64,000 nucleotides of DNA from Nitrosomonadales bacterium. Lineage in GTDB: Bacteria > Pseudomonadota > Gammaproteobacteria > Burkholderiales > Gallionellaceae. Both the position numbers and the translations under genes were made by a program. The stretch covers positions 557,759 to 621,758 of the forward strand of contig JACRME010000008.1 in the NCBI GenBank assembly GCA_016235045.1, given 5' to 3'. The number at the start of each line of letters is the position of its first letter. The stretch's first letter is position 1. Of the stretch, positions 8,378 through 17,704 are shown piece after piece. The notes below the pieces were generated by a model. It was given only the letters and a program-made list of their open reading frames with translations. It ran no database searches and had not been told where the DNA came from.

Positions 8378-8899
8378 TCAGATTCCCGCCAACCACAGCC
8401 GCAGTTCAAGACCCAGTCCCGTGGTGTAGCCGACTTCGACAAAGCGTATCTGCCCGTCGGGCGCAACGATGAAACTGGCCGGTACCGCATGCACGCCCCA
8501 TGCGGCAGCGAGGCGGCCATGCGGGTCGTTTATCACCGGGAAAGCGATTCCCTGTTCGCGCGCGTAGCGGGCGACTTCTTCCGGCTTGCCGCTCTGCATG
8601 GCGATGGTGACGACGTTCGGATTGTCGCGCGCGATGGCGGCGATGGAATCCTGCTCGGCGCTGCAAACCGGACACCATGTCGCCCAGAAGTGGACCAGCA
8701 CGGGCCGGTCGGGGTGTGCGGGCAATGCGTATGGCTGACCGGCCAGTGTGGCGCCCTGCAAGGCGGGGGCAGCGCCGCTGACCATGTCGCGCTGCTGCCA
8801 GGTACGGATTGCAACAACAACGGCAACGAACAGCAGCGCTTCCATGGCAATGCTGCGCCACTTTGATTTGCGCGGCTTGCTGCCGGTTTCGCCCGTCAT
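8378..8899 (-). CDS. Membrane-anchored thioredoxin-like protein (TlpA/ScsD type)
   Basis: The 173-residue product starts at ATG 8899, after the Hsp15 stop at 8919. A single N-terminal membrane helix (MEALLFVAVVVAI) places the thioredoxin fold in the periplasm. HFWATWCPVCSAEQ carries the redox WCPVC motif, and AVPASFIV holds the cis-proline. The size and layout match TlpA/ScsD-type thiol-disulfide proteins used in cytochrome c maturation or copper-linked oxidative folding. It follows hslR by about 20 nt in the same direction, so co-transcription is likely. Which partner protein it serves cannot be read from this context. Confidence 0.8.
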   Translation of the reverse strand: MTGETGSKPRKSKWRSIAMEALLFVAVVVAIRTWQQRDMVSGAAPALQGATLAGQPYALPAHPDRPVLVHFWATWCPVCSAEQDSIAAIARDNPNVVTIAMQSGKPEEVARYAREQGIAFPVINDPHGRLAAAWGVHAVPASFIVAPDGQIRFVEVGYTTGLGLELRLWLAGI

Positions 8900-8918
8900 G
8901 GGATTGGCGCCAGGCAGG

Positions 8919-9341
8919 TCATTCGAAATCGCCCCACGGATTCTTGCTCTTGCCCTTGGTTGCGGATTCGAAACGTTCGATGTCGCGCCGGTCGCGCTTG
9001 GTCGGCCTGCCTTTGAAAGTGGGTTGCGGCAATGCTTTGAGGTTGGCCGCAATCTCCGCCCGCCGCGCCTTGCTTTGGTCGCTCTCGCGATAAAGTTTCT
9101 GCGCTTCCGGTGCGGGGCCGCGCCGGTTCGAAAGGGCCAGCACTTCGACTTCAAAATGATATTGCCCGAGGCGGATGACGAGGTGGTCGCCCACCCCGAT
9201 TGCCTTGGCCGGTTTGATGCGCACCTCGTTCATCGTAACCTTGCCGCTTTCCACCGCATCCACCGCCAGGCTGCGCGTCTTGAAAAAACGCGCCGCCCAC
9301 AGCCATTTGTCGATGCGCAGTTTGTCGTGTTCGTCACTCAT
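8919..9341 (-). CDS. hslR: Hsp15-type S4 RNA-binding heat-shock protein
   Basis: The 140-residue product begins LRIDKWLWAARFFKTRSLA, the S4 domain signature of Hsp15, followed by the KVTMNEVRIKPAKAIGVGD strand-turn. Hsp15 binds 50S subunits that carry stalled peptidyl-tRNA and helps free them after heat shock. The C-terminus is a basic, helical tail (RGRPTKRD-like GRPTKRDRRDIERF) as usual for the family. Length matches E. coli HslR. It is followed closely by the thioredoxin-like gene. Confidence 0.9.
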   Translation of the reverse strand: MSDEHDKLRIDKWLWAARFFKTRSLAVDAVESGKVTMNEVRIKPAKAIGVGDHLVIRLGQYHFEVEVLALSNRRGPAPEAQKLYRESDQSKARRAEIAANLKALPQPTFKGRPTKRDRRDIERFESATKGKSKNPWGDFE

Positions 9342-9386
9342 GGGTCATGCGACTATTCGGTTAATTGTTGCAGGGTGCGCTTGCTG

Positions 9387-10538
9387 TCAATGCTGCAGAT
9401 CGTCTTCCACATAACGCAGGATCGCCTCGAACAGCACTTCGCGCGGGAAAGCGTTGTGGTTGCGCAGCAATCGGTTCCAGAAGGAACGGTTGGAACGGTT
9501 GAACGGCAGCGCCACGGCCCAGTGATCGCTTTTCAGGTAGCCCAGCAGCGCAGCGCCCGGCAACACCTGGTCGTGGATCAGCATATGGCTGTCGTTGCGC
9601 GGTTCCACTTCGGCCAGTTTTGCGTACAGCAGGCGCAGGAACCAGTGCATCTTTTTCGGCTGCACGAAAGTGACCAGCGAGTAATAGCGTATTCCCTGCG
9701 GCAGGCTGTTCCAGTGTTGTGCCAGCCAATGCAGGCAGCGGTCGCGCGAGATGCTTTTCAGGAAATTCTCGTTGACGTGGGAACAGGCGCCGGGCGTGGG
9801 CAACAGCGCCAGAAAACTCTTGTAGCGGTTGAGCCAGTCGGCAAGCGGGCTGCCGCTGACTACGCCCGCCACGCTGACCAGCGCGCGCACATTGCGCGGC
9901 ATGTCGCTGCCCATGTGGCGCAGGGCTTCCAGCGTATCCGGCACGCCCTTGGAATAGGCGACGATGACGACGTTGGCTGCATCCCTGTGTTTGCGGATGG
10001 CTTCTTCGACAATTTTGGCGTTGTGCTCCGAAGTGGCGATGCCGCGCACATGCACCACGTCGATGGCGGCGTAGCGCGGCTGGAGGTAATCGTATTCGCT
10101 GGCCATGTCCACCGACTTGCCGCGGCCGAACGGCAGCGCGACTGTGGAGACGCATTCCCACAGCACGCCGGAGACGATGATGACGACGAGATCGGAGGGC
10201 GCATCGGGCAATGCGACGGGAACCGCTGCCGGGGACGCTTCACCAAGATTGTGCAGGATGCCATCGAGCTGGCGCTCGTCGGGATATCGGCCCTGGCGCT
10301 GCGTGACGACAGCGCCCAGCATGTTGCGGAACTGCGCGCGGGAATCGCTTACCGGCGGCATGCCCAGCGGATGCAGCGTCGCGGGCGGCGGAATCTCTTT
10401 TTCGCGCAACATGTAGGTGCCGAACAGGAAGCGCCACAGCCACAGCAAAATCAGCGCCCCCGCCAAACCCCACAGGCTGTCCGTCAGCCAGGACAAACAG
10501 AGCGCCAGCAACATCAATACGACGAGAGACAATTTCAT
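9387..10538 (-). CDS. Membrane-anchored alpha/beta-hydrolase-like protein, unknown substrate
   Basis: The 383-residue product has two closely spaced N-terminal hydrophobic helices (about 2-40), then a soluble domain. VVIIVSGVLWEC resembles the first strand of an alpha/beta hydrolase, and VVIVAYSKGVPDTLEAL has the nucleophile-elbow pattern with Ser in G/A-Y-S-K-G. SVAGVVSGSPLADW follows as in lipase-like proteins. Acid and His partners are not certain (DSHMLIHDQVLPGA and SDHWAVAL are candidates). I read it as a membrane-tethered esterase or lipase-like protein. It lies 28 nt past the decarboxylase stop and may be in the same transcript. Confidence 0.6.
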   Translation of the reverse strand: MKLSLVVLMLLALCLSWLTDSLWGLAGALILLWLWRFLFGTYMLREKEIPPPATLHPLGMPPVSDSRAQFRNMLGAVVTQRQGRYPDERQLDGILHNLGEASPAAVPVALPDAPSDLVVIIVSGVLWECVSTVALPFGRGKSVDMASEYDYLQPRYAAIDVVHVRGIATSEHNAKIVEEAIRKHRDAANVVIVAYSKGVPDTLEALRHMGSDMPRNVRALVSVAGVVSGSPLADWLNRYKSFLALLPTPGACSHVNENFLKSISRDRCLHWLAQHWNSLPQGIRYYSLVTFVQPKKMHWFLRLLYAKLAEVEPRNDSHMLIHDQVLPGAALLGYLKSDHWAVALPFNRSNRSFWNRLLRNHNAFPREVLFEAILRYVEDDLQH

Positions 10539-10566
10539 GTCGGCCTCCGCGAATGAAGCAGGTTTG

Positions 10567-12813
10567 TTATTTCACGCAGTCCACGTAGTACACGCGATCG
10601 CCGTTGGTTTTCTCCGATACCAGGCCGTGGATGTCGGTCTCGAAGCCGGGGAACTTGCGGTTGAAATCGCGCGCGAACTTGAGGTAATCGACGATGGTCT
10701 TGTTGAAACGCTCGCCCGGGATCAGCAGTGGGATGCCCGGCGGATACGGCGTCAGCAGCACCGCGGTGACGCGGCCTTCCAGGTCGTCGATGGAAACGCG
10801 CTCGATCTCGCCGTGCGCCATTTTGGCGAAGGCATCGGACGGCTTCATCGCCGGTTCCATGCTGGACAGGTACATCTCGGTGGTCAGGCGCGCCACGTCG
10901 TTGGCCTTGTAGATGCCGTGAATCTCGTCGCACAGTTCGCGCAGGCCGATCTTCTCGTAGCGCGGATTCTTGGCGATGAACTCGGGCAGGATGCGCCACA
11001 GCGGCATGTTCTTGTCGTAGTCGTCCTTGAACTGCTGCAGCTCGGTCACCATGGTGTTCCAGCGCCCCTTGGTGATGCCGATGGTGAACATGATGAAGAA
11101 CGAGTACAGGCCGCACTTTTCCACCACCACGCCGTGCTCGGCCAGGTACTTGGTGACGATGCCGGCGGGGATGCCGCTGTCGGCAAAATCGCCGTCCACG
11201 TCCAGCCCCGGCGTGATGACGGTGGCCTTGATCGGGTCCAGCATGTTGAAACCTTCGGCCAGCTTGCCGAAACCGTGCCATCTGTCCTCGGTGCGCAGCA
11301 CCCAGTCTTCGCGCTCGGCCATGCCCTCTTCCGACAGGTAATCCGGCCCCCACAGCTTGAACCACCAATCGGCGCCGAACTCGTCGTCCACCTTGCGCAT
11401 GGCGCGGCGGAAATCGAGCGCTTCGGCAATCGACTCTTCCACCAGCGCGGTACCGCCGGGCGGCTCCATCATCGCCGCCGCCACGTCGCACGAAGCGATG
11501 ATCGCGTACTGCGGCGAGGTCGAGGTGTGCATCAGGTAGGCTTCGTTGAAGCAGTCGCGGTCGAGCTTGCGCGATTCGCTGTCGCGCACCAGGATTTGCG
11601 AAGCCTGGCTCAGACCGGCCAGCAGCTTGTGGGTGGACTGGGTGGAGAACACCATGGATTTCTTCGCGCGCGGACGGTCGCGGCCGATGGCGTGCATGTC
11701 CTTGTAGAAATCGTGGAACGCCGCGTGCGGCAGCCAGGCCTCGTCGAAATGCAGCGTGTCGATCCTGCCGTCCAGCATGTCCTTCAGCATCTCGACGTTG
11801 TACAGCACGCCGTCGTAGGTGCTCTGCGTGATGGTGAGAATGCGCGGCTTGCGCTTCTTGTCCTTGATGAAGGGGTTGGCATCGATCTTCTTCTGGATGT
11901 TCGCCATCTCGAATTCCGATTTCGGGATCGGGCCGATGATGCCGAAGTTGTTGCGCGTCGGGGTCAGGAACACCGGCACCGCGCCGGTCATCATGATCGC
12001 GTGCAGGATGGACTTGTGGCAGTTGCGGTCGACCACCACGATATCGTCCGGGGCCACCATCGAGTGCCACACGATCTTGTTGGAAGTGGAGGTGCCGTTG
12101 GTGACGAAGAACAGGTGGTCGGCATTGAAAATGCGCGCCGCGTTGCGCTCGGACGCCGCCACCGGACCGGTATGGTCGAGCAGTTGACCCAGTTCGTCCA
12201 CCGCATTGCACACGTCGGCGCGCAGCATGTTCTCGCCGAAGAACTGGTGGAACATGCGTCCCACCGGCGACTTCAGGAATGCCACGCCGCCGGAGTGTCC
12301 CGGACAGTGCCAGGAATAGGAACCGTCCTGCGCGTAATCCACCAATGCGCGGAAGAACGGCGGCGCCAGCGAATCCATGTAGGATTTGGCTTCGCGGATC
12401 ATGTGGCGCGCCACGAATTCCGGCGTGTCCTCGTGCATGTGGATGAAGCCGTGCAGTTCGCGCAGGATGTCGTTGGGGATGTGGCGCGAAGTGCGCGTCT
12501 CGCCGTACAGATAAATCGGGATGTCGGCGTTCTTGAAGCGAATCTCCTCGACGAACGCGCGCAGGGTGCGCAGCGCGACTTCCGTTTCTTCCACGCTGCC
12601 GCCGCCGAATTCCTCGTCGTCGATGGACAGCACGAACGCCGAAGCGCGGCTTTGCTGCTGCGCGAACGAAGTCAGGTCGCCGTAGCTGGTCATGCCGACG
12701 ACTTCGATGCCCTCTTTCTCGATGGCTTCAGCCAGCGCGCGGATGCCGTGTCCGCTGGCATTCTCCGAACGGTAATCTTCGTCGATGATGATGATGGGAA
12801 ACTTGAATTTCAT
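10567..12813 (-). CDS. Orn/Lys/Arg decarboxylase (PLP, fold type I)
   Basis: The 748-residue product starts at ATG 12813 with GGGAG upstream, rather than the ATG 21 nt earlier. The N-terminal wing (FPIIIIDEDYRSENASGHGI) is a response-regulator-like domain; the core carries WHCPGHSGG, NGTSTSNK and STQSTHKLLAGLSQAS, with the PLP lysine at about residue 396. These are marks of the biosynthetic or acid-inducible arginine, lysine and ornithine decarboxylases, which form decamers. The product would be agmatine, cadaverine or putrescine; I cannot choose the substrate by eye. No antiporter or antizyme gene is next to it, which argues for a biosynthetic rather than acid-resistance role. Confidence 0.85.
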   Translation of the reverse strand: MKFKFPIIIIDEDYRSENASGHGIRALAEAIEKEGIEVVGMTSYGDLTSFAQQQSRASAFVLSIDDEEFGGGSVEETEVALRTLRAFVEEIRFKNADIPIYLYGETRTSRHIPNDILRELHGFIHMHEDTPEFVARHMIREAKSYMDSLAPPFFRALVDYAQDGSYSWHCPGHSGGVAFLKSPVGRMFHQFFGENMLRADVCNAVDELGQLLDHTGPVAASERNAARIFNADHLFFVTNGTSTSNKIVWHSMVAPDDIVVVDRNCHKSILHAIMMTGAVPVFLTPTRNNFGIIGPIPKSEFEMANIQKKIDANPFIKDKKRKPRILTITQSTYDGVLYNVEMLKDMLDGRIDTLHFDEAWLPHAAFHDFYKDMHAIGRDRPRAKKSMVFSTQSTHKLLAGLSQASQILVRDSESRKLDRDCFNEAYLMHTSTSPQYAIIASCDVAAAMMEPPGGTALVEESIAEALDFRRAMRKVDDEFGADWWFKLWGPDYLSEEGMAEREDWVLRTEDRWHGFGKLAEGFNMLDPIKATVITPGLDVDGDFADSGIPAGIVTKYLAEHGVVVEKCGLYSFFIMFTIGITKGRWNTMVTELQQFKDDYDKNMPLWRILPEFIAKNPRYEKIGLRELCDEIHGIYKANDVARLTTEMYLSSMEPAMKPSDAFAKMAHGEIERVSIDDLEGRVTAVLLTPYPPGIPLLIPGERFNKTIVDYLKFARDFNRKFPGFETDIHGLVSEKTNGDRVYYVDCVK

Positions 12814-12899
12814 GGATAACTCCCTGCTGGGCATTGCCTATATATAAGTGGCGCGGATTGTCGCAGGTTTTTCGGCGACGGGGGAAAATACCAAAGGCG

Positions 12900-13121
12900 C
12901 TATTCGCGGGGCGGATAGGGGTTTTTGAGCCGGGCGACCAACTCGGCCAGCACCATGAGAAACTGCTGCTCGTCGCAGCCCATCAGGATGGCATCTTCCA
13001 GCGCATCGCGGCAGACCTGGCGGATTTCGGCGAGGTTCTCCTGCAGCACCTTGTTCTTCTCCACGCAGGCGATGATCTTGCCTTCGGGAGAGCGCCAGAT
13101 AACTTGTTGTTCGGTAATCAT
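12900..13121 (-). CDS. Small protein of unknown function (73 aa)
   Basis: The ATG at 13121 is preferred to a TTG at 13130. The product starts MITEQQVIWRSPEGKIIACVE, then a long helix (KNKVLQENLAEIRQVCRDALEDAILMGCDEQ read in two parts) and an LAELVARL helix. It is soluble, acidic and helical, with three cysteines. Length and frame are well defined between the decarboxylase promoter region and a CACAGAG repeat. I do not recognise the family. Confidence 0.6.
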   Translation of the reverse strand: MITEQQVIWRSPEGKIIACVEKNKVLQENLAEIRQVCRDALEDAILMGCDEQQFLMVLAELVARLKNPYPPRE

Positions 13122-13138
13122 CAAATTCAAAAACCTGA

Positions 13139-13212
13139 TTAGCCACAGAGACCACAGAGCACACAGAGTGAGTGCAGCGGTTTTCTCTGTGATCTCTGTG
13201 TACTCTGTGGCA
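13139..13212 (+). repeat. CACAGAG palindromic repeat, copy 1
   Basis: The left arm holds three ACAGAG units (TTAGCCACAGAG, then two more) and the right arm the complement (TCTCTGTG, CTCTGTGTACTCTGTGG). A second copy lies at 16115-16237. This kind of imperfect palindrome is widespread between genes in proteobacteria. Confidence 0.75.
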
Positions 13213-13232
13213 AAAATGGGGTTGGTTGCATC

Positions 13233-13799
13233 TTATGTCTTCGGCAAGGTAACACCGACCTGGCCCTGATACTTGCCGCCGCGGTCTTTGTACGAGGTTT
13301 CGCACACTTCGTCGCTTTCGAAGAACAGCACCTGCGCCACGCCTTCGTTGGCGTAGATCTTGGCGGGCAGCGGCGTGGTGTTGGAGAATTCCAGCGTCAC
13401 ATAGCCTTCCCACTCGGGCTCGAACGGGGTCACATTTACAATAATCCCGCAGCGCGCGTAGGTCGACTTGCCCAGGCAGATGGTCAGCACATTGCGCGGG
13501 ATGCGGAAATATTCGACGGTGCGCGCCAGCGCAAACGAATTAGGCGGGATCACGCAGTAGTCGGCTTCCACGTTCACGAACGAATTGGGGTCGAAGTTCT
13601 TGGGATCGACGATGGTGCTGTTGATGTTGGTGAACAGCTTGAATTCGCGCGCGCAGCGGATGTCGTAGCCGTAGCTGGAGGTGCCGTAGGAAACGATTTT
13701 TTGCCCGTTCGCTTCTTTCACCTGCGTGGGCGAGAACGGCTCGATCATGCCGTGCTGCTCTGCCATGCGGCGTATCCACTTGTCTGACTTGATGCTCAT
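13233..13799 (-). CDS. dcd: dCTP deaminase
   Basis: The 188-residue product matches E. coli Dcd in length. It deaminates dCTP to dUTP, feeding thymidylate synthesis. [18 protein letters not shown] and [19 protein letters not shown] are family motifs; the latter includes the catalytic Glu. GVAQVLFFE and the C-terminal [11 protein letters not shown], which closes over the nucleotide, are also present. It is transcribed away from metG, with about 95 bp between the starts. The usual neighbour apbC/mrp, often found between dcd and metG in betaproteobacteria, is not here. Confidence 0.95.
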   Translation of the reverse strand: MSIKSDKWIRRMAEQHGMIEPFSPTQVKEANGQKIVSYGTSSYGYDIRCAREFKLFTNINSTIVDPKNFDPNSFVNVEADYCVIPPNSFALARTVEYFRIPRNVLTICLGKSTYARCGIIVNVTPFEPEWEGYVTLEFSNTTPLPAKIYANEGVAQVLFFESDEVCETSYKDRGGKYQGQVGVTLPKT

Positions 13800-13895
13800 C
13801 TTGCTTCCTTGACGGTTTGTGCGGGCGCGATTTTACCCAAATTCCGCGGTGGCGCGTGGGTTTTGCTACAATCGCGGCTTATTCAAGGAATCCGT

Positions 13896-16097
13896 ATGAC
13901 CCGCAAAATTTTAGTGACTTCCGCCCTGCCTTATGCCAACGGCAGCATCCACCTGGGACACCTGGTCGAATACATCCAGACCGACATCTGGGTGCGCTTC
14001 CAGAAGATGCGCGGCAACACCTGCCACTATGTCTGCGCCGACGACACCCACGGTACGCCCATCATGCTGCGCGCGGAGAAGGAAGGCATCACGCCGGAGC
14101 AACTGATCGCCCGGGTCTGGCTGGAGCACTACGACGATTTCCGCGCATTTCACGTGGCCTTCGACAACTACGGCTCGACCAATTCGACCGAGACCCGCGA
14201 GTTCGCCGAGGGCATCTACCGCACGCTCAAGGCCGAGAACCTGATCGACGTGCGCTCCATCGAGCAGTATTACGACCCGCTCAAGCAGATGTTCCTGCCG
14301 GACCGCTTCATCAAGGGCGAGTGCCCCAAGTGCGGCGCCAAGGACCAGTATGGCGACAACTGCGAGTCGTGCGGCGCGGCCTACGCGCCGACCGAACTGA
14401 AAAACCCCTACTCCGCCGTGTCCGGCGCCAAGCCGGAATTGCGCAACTCCGACCATTATTTCTTCAGGCTGTCCTCCGCCAGTTGCCAGCAGTTCCTGCG
14501 CGAATGGACGCGCAGCGGCACGCTGCAGGCCGAGGCCGCCAACAAGATGCAGGAGTGGCTGGGCGCGGAAGGCGAGAACAAGCTGACCGACTGGGACATC
14601 TCGCGCGATGCGCCCTATTTCGGCTTCGAGATTCCCGACGCGCCGGGCAAATACTTTTATGTATGGCTGGACGCCCCGGTCGGCTACATGGGCAGCTTCA
14701 AGCAACTGTGCAAGACCAAGGGTATCGACTTCGACGGCTACTGGAAGCTGGGCTCGGATGCCGAGCTGTATCACTTCATCGGCAAGGACATTTTGTATTT
14801 CCACGCGCTGTTCTGGCCCGCGATGTTGCAGCACTCGGGCTTCCGCACGCCGACCAGGCTGTTTGCGCACGGCTTTCTCACCGTCAACGGCGAGAAAATG
14901 AGCAAGTCGCGCGGCACTTTCATCACCGCGCGCAGCTACATCGACCATGTGAAGAACACCGAATACCTGCGCTACTACTATGCCGCCAAGCTGAACGGTT
15001 CGATGGAAGACCTCGACCTCAACCTCGACGATTTCGTGGCGCGCGTAAACAGCGACCTGATCGGCAAGTACATCAACATCGCCAGCCGCAGCGCCGGATT
15101 CATCAGCAAGCGTTTCGACGGCAAGCTCGCCAATCACGCGCTGCTGGCGCAATGCGCCGATACCAGCGGGCTGTCCGGAAAACTGGTGGAGGACGCGCCC
15201 AAGCAGAACCTGCTGCAAGTGCTGCAGGACGCTTCCGCCCAGATTACCGAACTGTACGAGGCGCGCGATTATTCGCGTGCCACGCGCCAGGTCGGCGCGC
15301 TGCTCGACCTGATCAACGCCTACGTCGACGCCACCAAGCCGTGGGAACTGGCGAAAGACCCGAGCAACGTGGAATGGCTGCAGGGCGTGTGCAGCGTCGC
15401 GCTGCAGGCGTTCCGCATCATCACCATCTACCTCAAGCCGGTGCTGCCGCATCTGGCGCAGGAGGTGGAGAAATTCCTCAACGTCGGCGAACTGCACTGG
15501 CAGGACGCGCAGACGCTGCTGCCCGAACAGCACGGCATCAACCCCTATCGGCACCTGATGGCACGCCTCGACCCCAGGGATATCGAAGCGATGGTGGAAG
15601 CGAACAAGGAAAGCCTGCAGCCGGCGCCGGCTGCAATTTCCGAGCAGCGGCATGCGGAACACCAGCAGCACGTTGCCGCTGCGCCCGTTGCCAGCCATGG
15701 CATTCCGCCGCTGGGGGATGCGACGCTGCCGTTGCGCAAGGTGAGCGGCGAGATTGCCCCCGTCGCCCCGACCATCGGCATCGAGGACTTCAGCAAGATC
15801 GACCTGCGCGTGGCGCGCATCGTCAACGCGGAACATGTGGAAGGCGCGGACAAACTGTTGAAGCTGACGCTGGACATCGGCGAGCCGCAACCGCGCACGG
15901 TGTTCGCGGGCATCAAGTCGGCTTACGATCCGGAAAGATTGCGCGGCCGCATGACCGTGATGGTCGCCAACCTGGCGCCGCGCAAAATGAAGTTCGGCAT
16001 GTCGGAAGGCATGGTGCTGGCCGCTTCCGGCGAAACGCCGGGACTGTTCGTGCTGTCGCCGGACGCGGGAGCGCAGCCGGGCATGCGCATCAAATAA
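13896..16097 (+). CDS. metG: Methionyl-tRNA synthetase
   Basis: The 733-residue product charges tRNA-Met. The start is ATG 13896 ([16 protein letters not shown]); the open frame reaches further upstream without a good site. The HIGH-type motif is SIHLGHL, the zinc knuckle is [18 protein letters not shown], and KMSKS is perfect in [11 protein letters not shown]. The last 110 residues, beginning [21 protein letters not shown], form the Trbp111-like tRNA-binding domain, fused as in E. coli MetG. A CACAGAG repeat follows the stop and may help end the transcript. Confidence 0.96.
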   Translation: MTRKILVTSALPYANGSIHLGHLVEYIQTDIWVRFQKMRGNTCHYVCADDTHGTPIMLRAEKEGITPEQLIARVWLEHYDDFRAFHVAFDNYGSTNSTETREFAEGIYRTLKAENLIDVRSIEQYYDPLKQMFLPDRFIKGECPKCGAKDQYGDNCESCGAAYAPTELKNPYSAVSGAKPELRNSDHYFFRLSSASCQQFLREWTRSGTLQAEAANKMQEWLGAEGENKLTDWDISRDAPYFGFEIPDAPGKYFYVWLDAPVGYMGSFKQLCKTKGIDFDGYWKLGSDAELYHFIGKDILYFHALFWPAMLQHSGFRTPTRLFAHGFLTVNGEKMSKSRGTFITARSYIDHVKNTEYLRYYYAAKLNGSMEDLDLNLDDFVARVNSDLIGKYINIASRSAGFISKRFDGKLANHALLAQCADTSGLSGKLVEDAPKQNLLQVLQDASAQITELYEARDYSRATRQVGALLDLINAYVDATKPWELAKDPSNVEWLQGVCSVALQAFRIITIYLKPVLPHLAQEVEKFLNVGELHWQDAQTLLPEQHGINPYRHLMARLDPRDIEAMVEANKESLQPAPAAISEQRHAEHQQHVAAAPVASHGIPPLGDATLPLRKVSGEIAPVAPTIGIEDFSKIDLRVARIVNAEHVEGADKLLKLTLDIGEPQPRTVFAGIKSAYDPERLRGRMTVMVANLAPRKMKFGMSEGMVLAASGETPGLFVLSPDAGAQPGMRIK

Positions 16098-16114
16098 TTA
16101 AAGACAAAAAACAT

Positions 16115-16237
16115 TTAGCCACAGAGGACACAGAGATCACAGAGAAAGCGAATGCCGCCTTTTCAAGTTGATGGGTAATCCACCAAAACGCAAACCTCCT
16201 TAACTTTCTCTGTGATCTCTGTGTTCTCTGTGGCTAA
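16115..16237 (+). repeat. CACAGAG palindromic repeat, copy 2, after metG
   Basis: The left arm TTAGCCACAGAG with ACACAGAG and TCACAGAG units pairs with the right arm CTCTGTGATCTCTGTG through CTGTGGCTAA. About 50 nt of unrelated sequence lies between. It starts 17 nt after metG and, in RNA, would form a long hairpin. Confidence 0.75.
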
Positions 16238-16291
16238 GATTTTGGGTATTGGCTTTTAGCCTCATCCACTTTTCACTCACCGGATCATCCC

Positions 16292-17683
16292 ATGGACTAC
16301 GACATCCTCATCATCGGTTCCGGCCCCGCCGGACAACACGCGGCCTGGCAGGCTGCACGTATGGGCAAGCGCGCGGCGATTATCGAGCGCAAACCGAAAA
16401 TCGGTGGCGCCGGTTTACAGACCGGCACCATCCCCAGCAAGGCGTTGCGCGAAGTGGCTTACCAGCTCTCGCGCTCCGGCGGCATGCGCCAGGCCTTCTC
16501 GCCGGACAGCCGCATCCGTTACGGCTTGCTGGCGGATGCGATGCGGCGCAAGGAAGGCGTGATCGCGCAACAGGAGTCGGTCATCCTGCAACGCAGTTTG
16601 CGCCACGGCGTGGCACTGATCCCGGGCGAGGCCTCGTTCGTCGATGCGCACACCCTGCAAGTGGTCGATGCCGCCGGCAAGACGCGCAACATCTCGGCCG
16701 AAGTCATCATCCTCGCCAGCGGCTCGCGTCCGCGCCGCCCGACCAACATCCCGTTCGACAAAAAGACGGTGCTGGATTCCACCTCCATCCTGAACCTGCG
16801 CCAGATGCCCAACAGCCTGCTGGTGGTGGGCGGCGGCGTGATCGCCTGCGAATTCGTTTCCATCTTTGCCGCGCTCGGCACGCAAGTGTGCGTGGTGGAT
16901 AGCCACGCGCAATTGCTGGAATACCTGAGCGAGGACGTGGTGGAAGTACTGGCCGACAGTTTCCTCGGCATGGGCGTCACGTTCCACATGAAGGAGCGCG
17001 TCAAGGAAATCCGCCGCGAAGAAACCGGGACAGTCACTGTGCTGGAAAGCGGCAAAGAAATCCGCACCGATGTCGTGCTGTTCGCGCAAGGCCGTGAGCC
17101 GAACAGCGAAGGGCTGAAGGTGGCCAACGCGGGACTGGACATCAAGGACGGCTGGATCGCCGTCGACCAGCATTTCCAGACCAACGTGCCGCACATCTTC
17201 GCCGTGGGCGACCTGATCGGCCGCCCCGCGCTCGCCTCCACCGGCATGGAACAGGGGCGCGCGGCGGTGCTGTATGCCTTCGGCGGCGGCAAACAGGAAA
17301 TGGCGGAGAACCTGCCGATGGCGGTCTACACCATCCCGGAAATTTCCTACGTCGGCAAGACCGAAAAGGAAGTGCAAAAAGAAAACATCCCCTACATCAT
17401 CGGCCGCGCCTGGTTCAAGCACAGCGCGCGCGGCCAGATCATCGGCGACGCGCAAGGCATGCTGAAACTGATCGTGGACACGCGCAGCGAGAAACTGCTC
17501 GGCGTGCACATCGTCGGCGAACAGGCCAGCGAGCTGGTGCACATCGGCCAACTGGTGATGAACCTGAACGGCACCGTGCGCGACCTGGTCAGCAATGTGT
17601 TCAACTATCCGACGCTGGCCGAGTGCTACAAGCTGGCGGCGGTGGATTGCACGCACCAGTTGGAACAGCGCAAAACTTCCTGA
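16292..17683 (+). CDS. sthA: Soluble pyridine nucleotide transhydrogenase (SthA-type flavoprotein)
   Basis: The 463-residue product has the FAD-binding IIGSGPAGQHAAWQAARMG, a second Rossmann motif for NAD(P) (LLVVGGGVIACEF), the FAD motif HIFAVGDLIG and a C-terminal dimer domain. SthA exchanges hydride between NADPH and NAD+. In dihydrolipoamide dehydrogenases the redox pair is CLNVGC; here the segment is GGAGLQTGTIPSK, so both cysteine positions (41 and 46) are Gly and Thr. Typical SthA keeps one cysteine, so this one goes further. It cannot be a disulfide reductase. The dimer-end HP motif is replaced by NYPTLAE, as in SthA. Confidence 0.85.
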   Translation: MDYDILIIGSGPAGQHAAWQAARMGKRAAIIERKPKIGGAGLQTGTIPSKALREVAYQLSRSGGMRQAFSPDSRIRYGLLADAMRRKEGVIAQQESVILQRSLRHGVALIPGEASFVDAHTLQVVDAAGKTRNISAEVIILASGSRPRRPTNIPFDKKTVLDSTSILNLRQMPNSLLVVGGGVIACEFVSIFAALGTQVCVVDSHAQLLEYLSEDVVEVLADSFLGMGVTFHMKERVKEIRREETGTVTVLESGKEIRTDVVLFAQGREPNSEGLKVANAGLDIKDGWIAVDQHFQTNVPHIFAVGDLIGRPALASTGMEQGRAAVLYAFGGGKQEMAENLPMAVYTIPEISYVGKTEKEVQKENIPYIIGRAWFKHSARGQIIGDAQGMLKLIVDTRSEKLLGVHIVGEQASELVHIGQLVMNLNGTVRDLVSNVFNYPTLAECYKLAAVDCTHQLEQRKTS

Positions 17684-17704
17684 CCTTTTTTTCCGGGTCG
17701 CTGT

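Noticed and set aside
10417..12819. An 800-residue open frame on the plus strand
   Set aside because: It mirrors the decarboxylase on the minus strand, which has all PLP motifs. The plus frame is His/Val/Arg-rich with no known domain.
13911..15890. A 659-residue minus-strand frame inside metG
   Set aside because: MetG is complete on the plus strand with HIGH and KMSKS motifs; the antisense frame is a codon-bias shadow.
13139..16237. CACAGAG repeats as a CRISPR array
   Set aside because: There are only two loci, each a single palindrome with no regular spacers or cas genes nearby.
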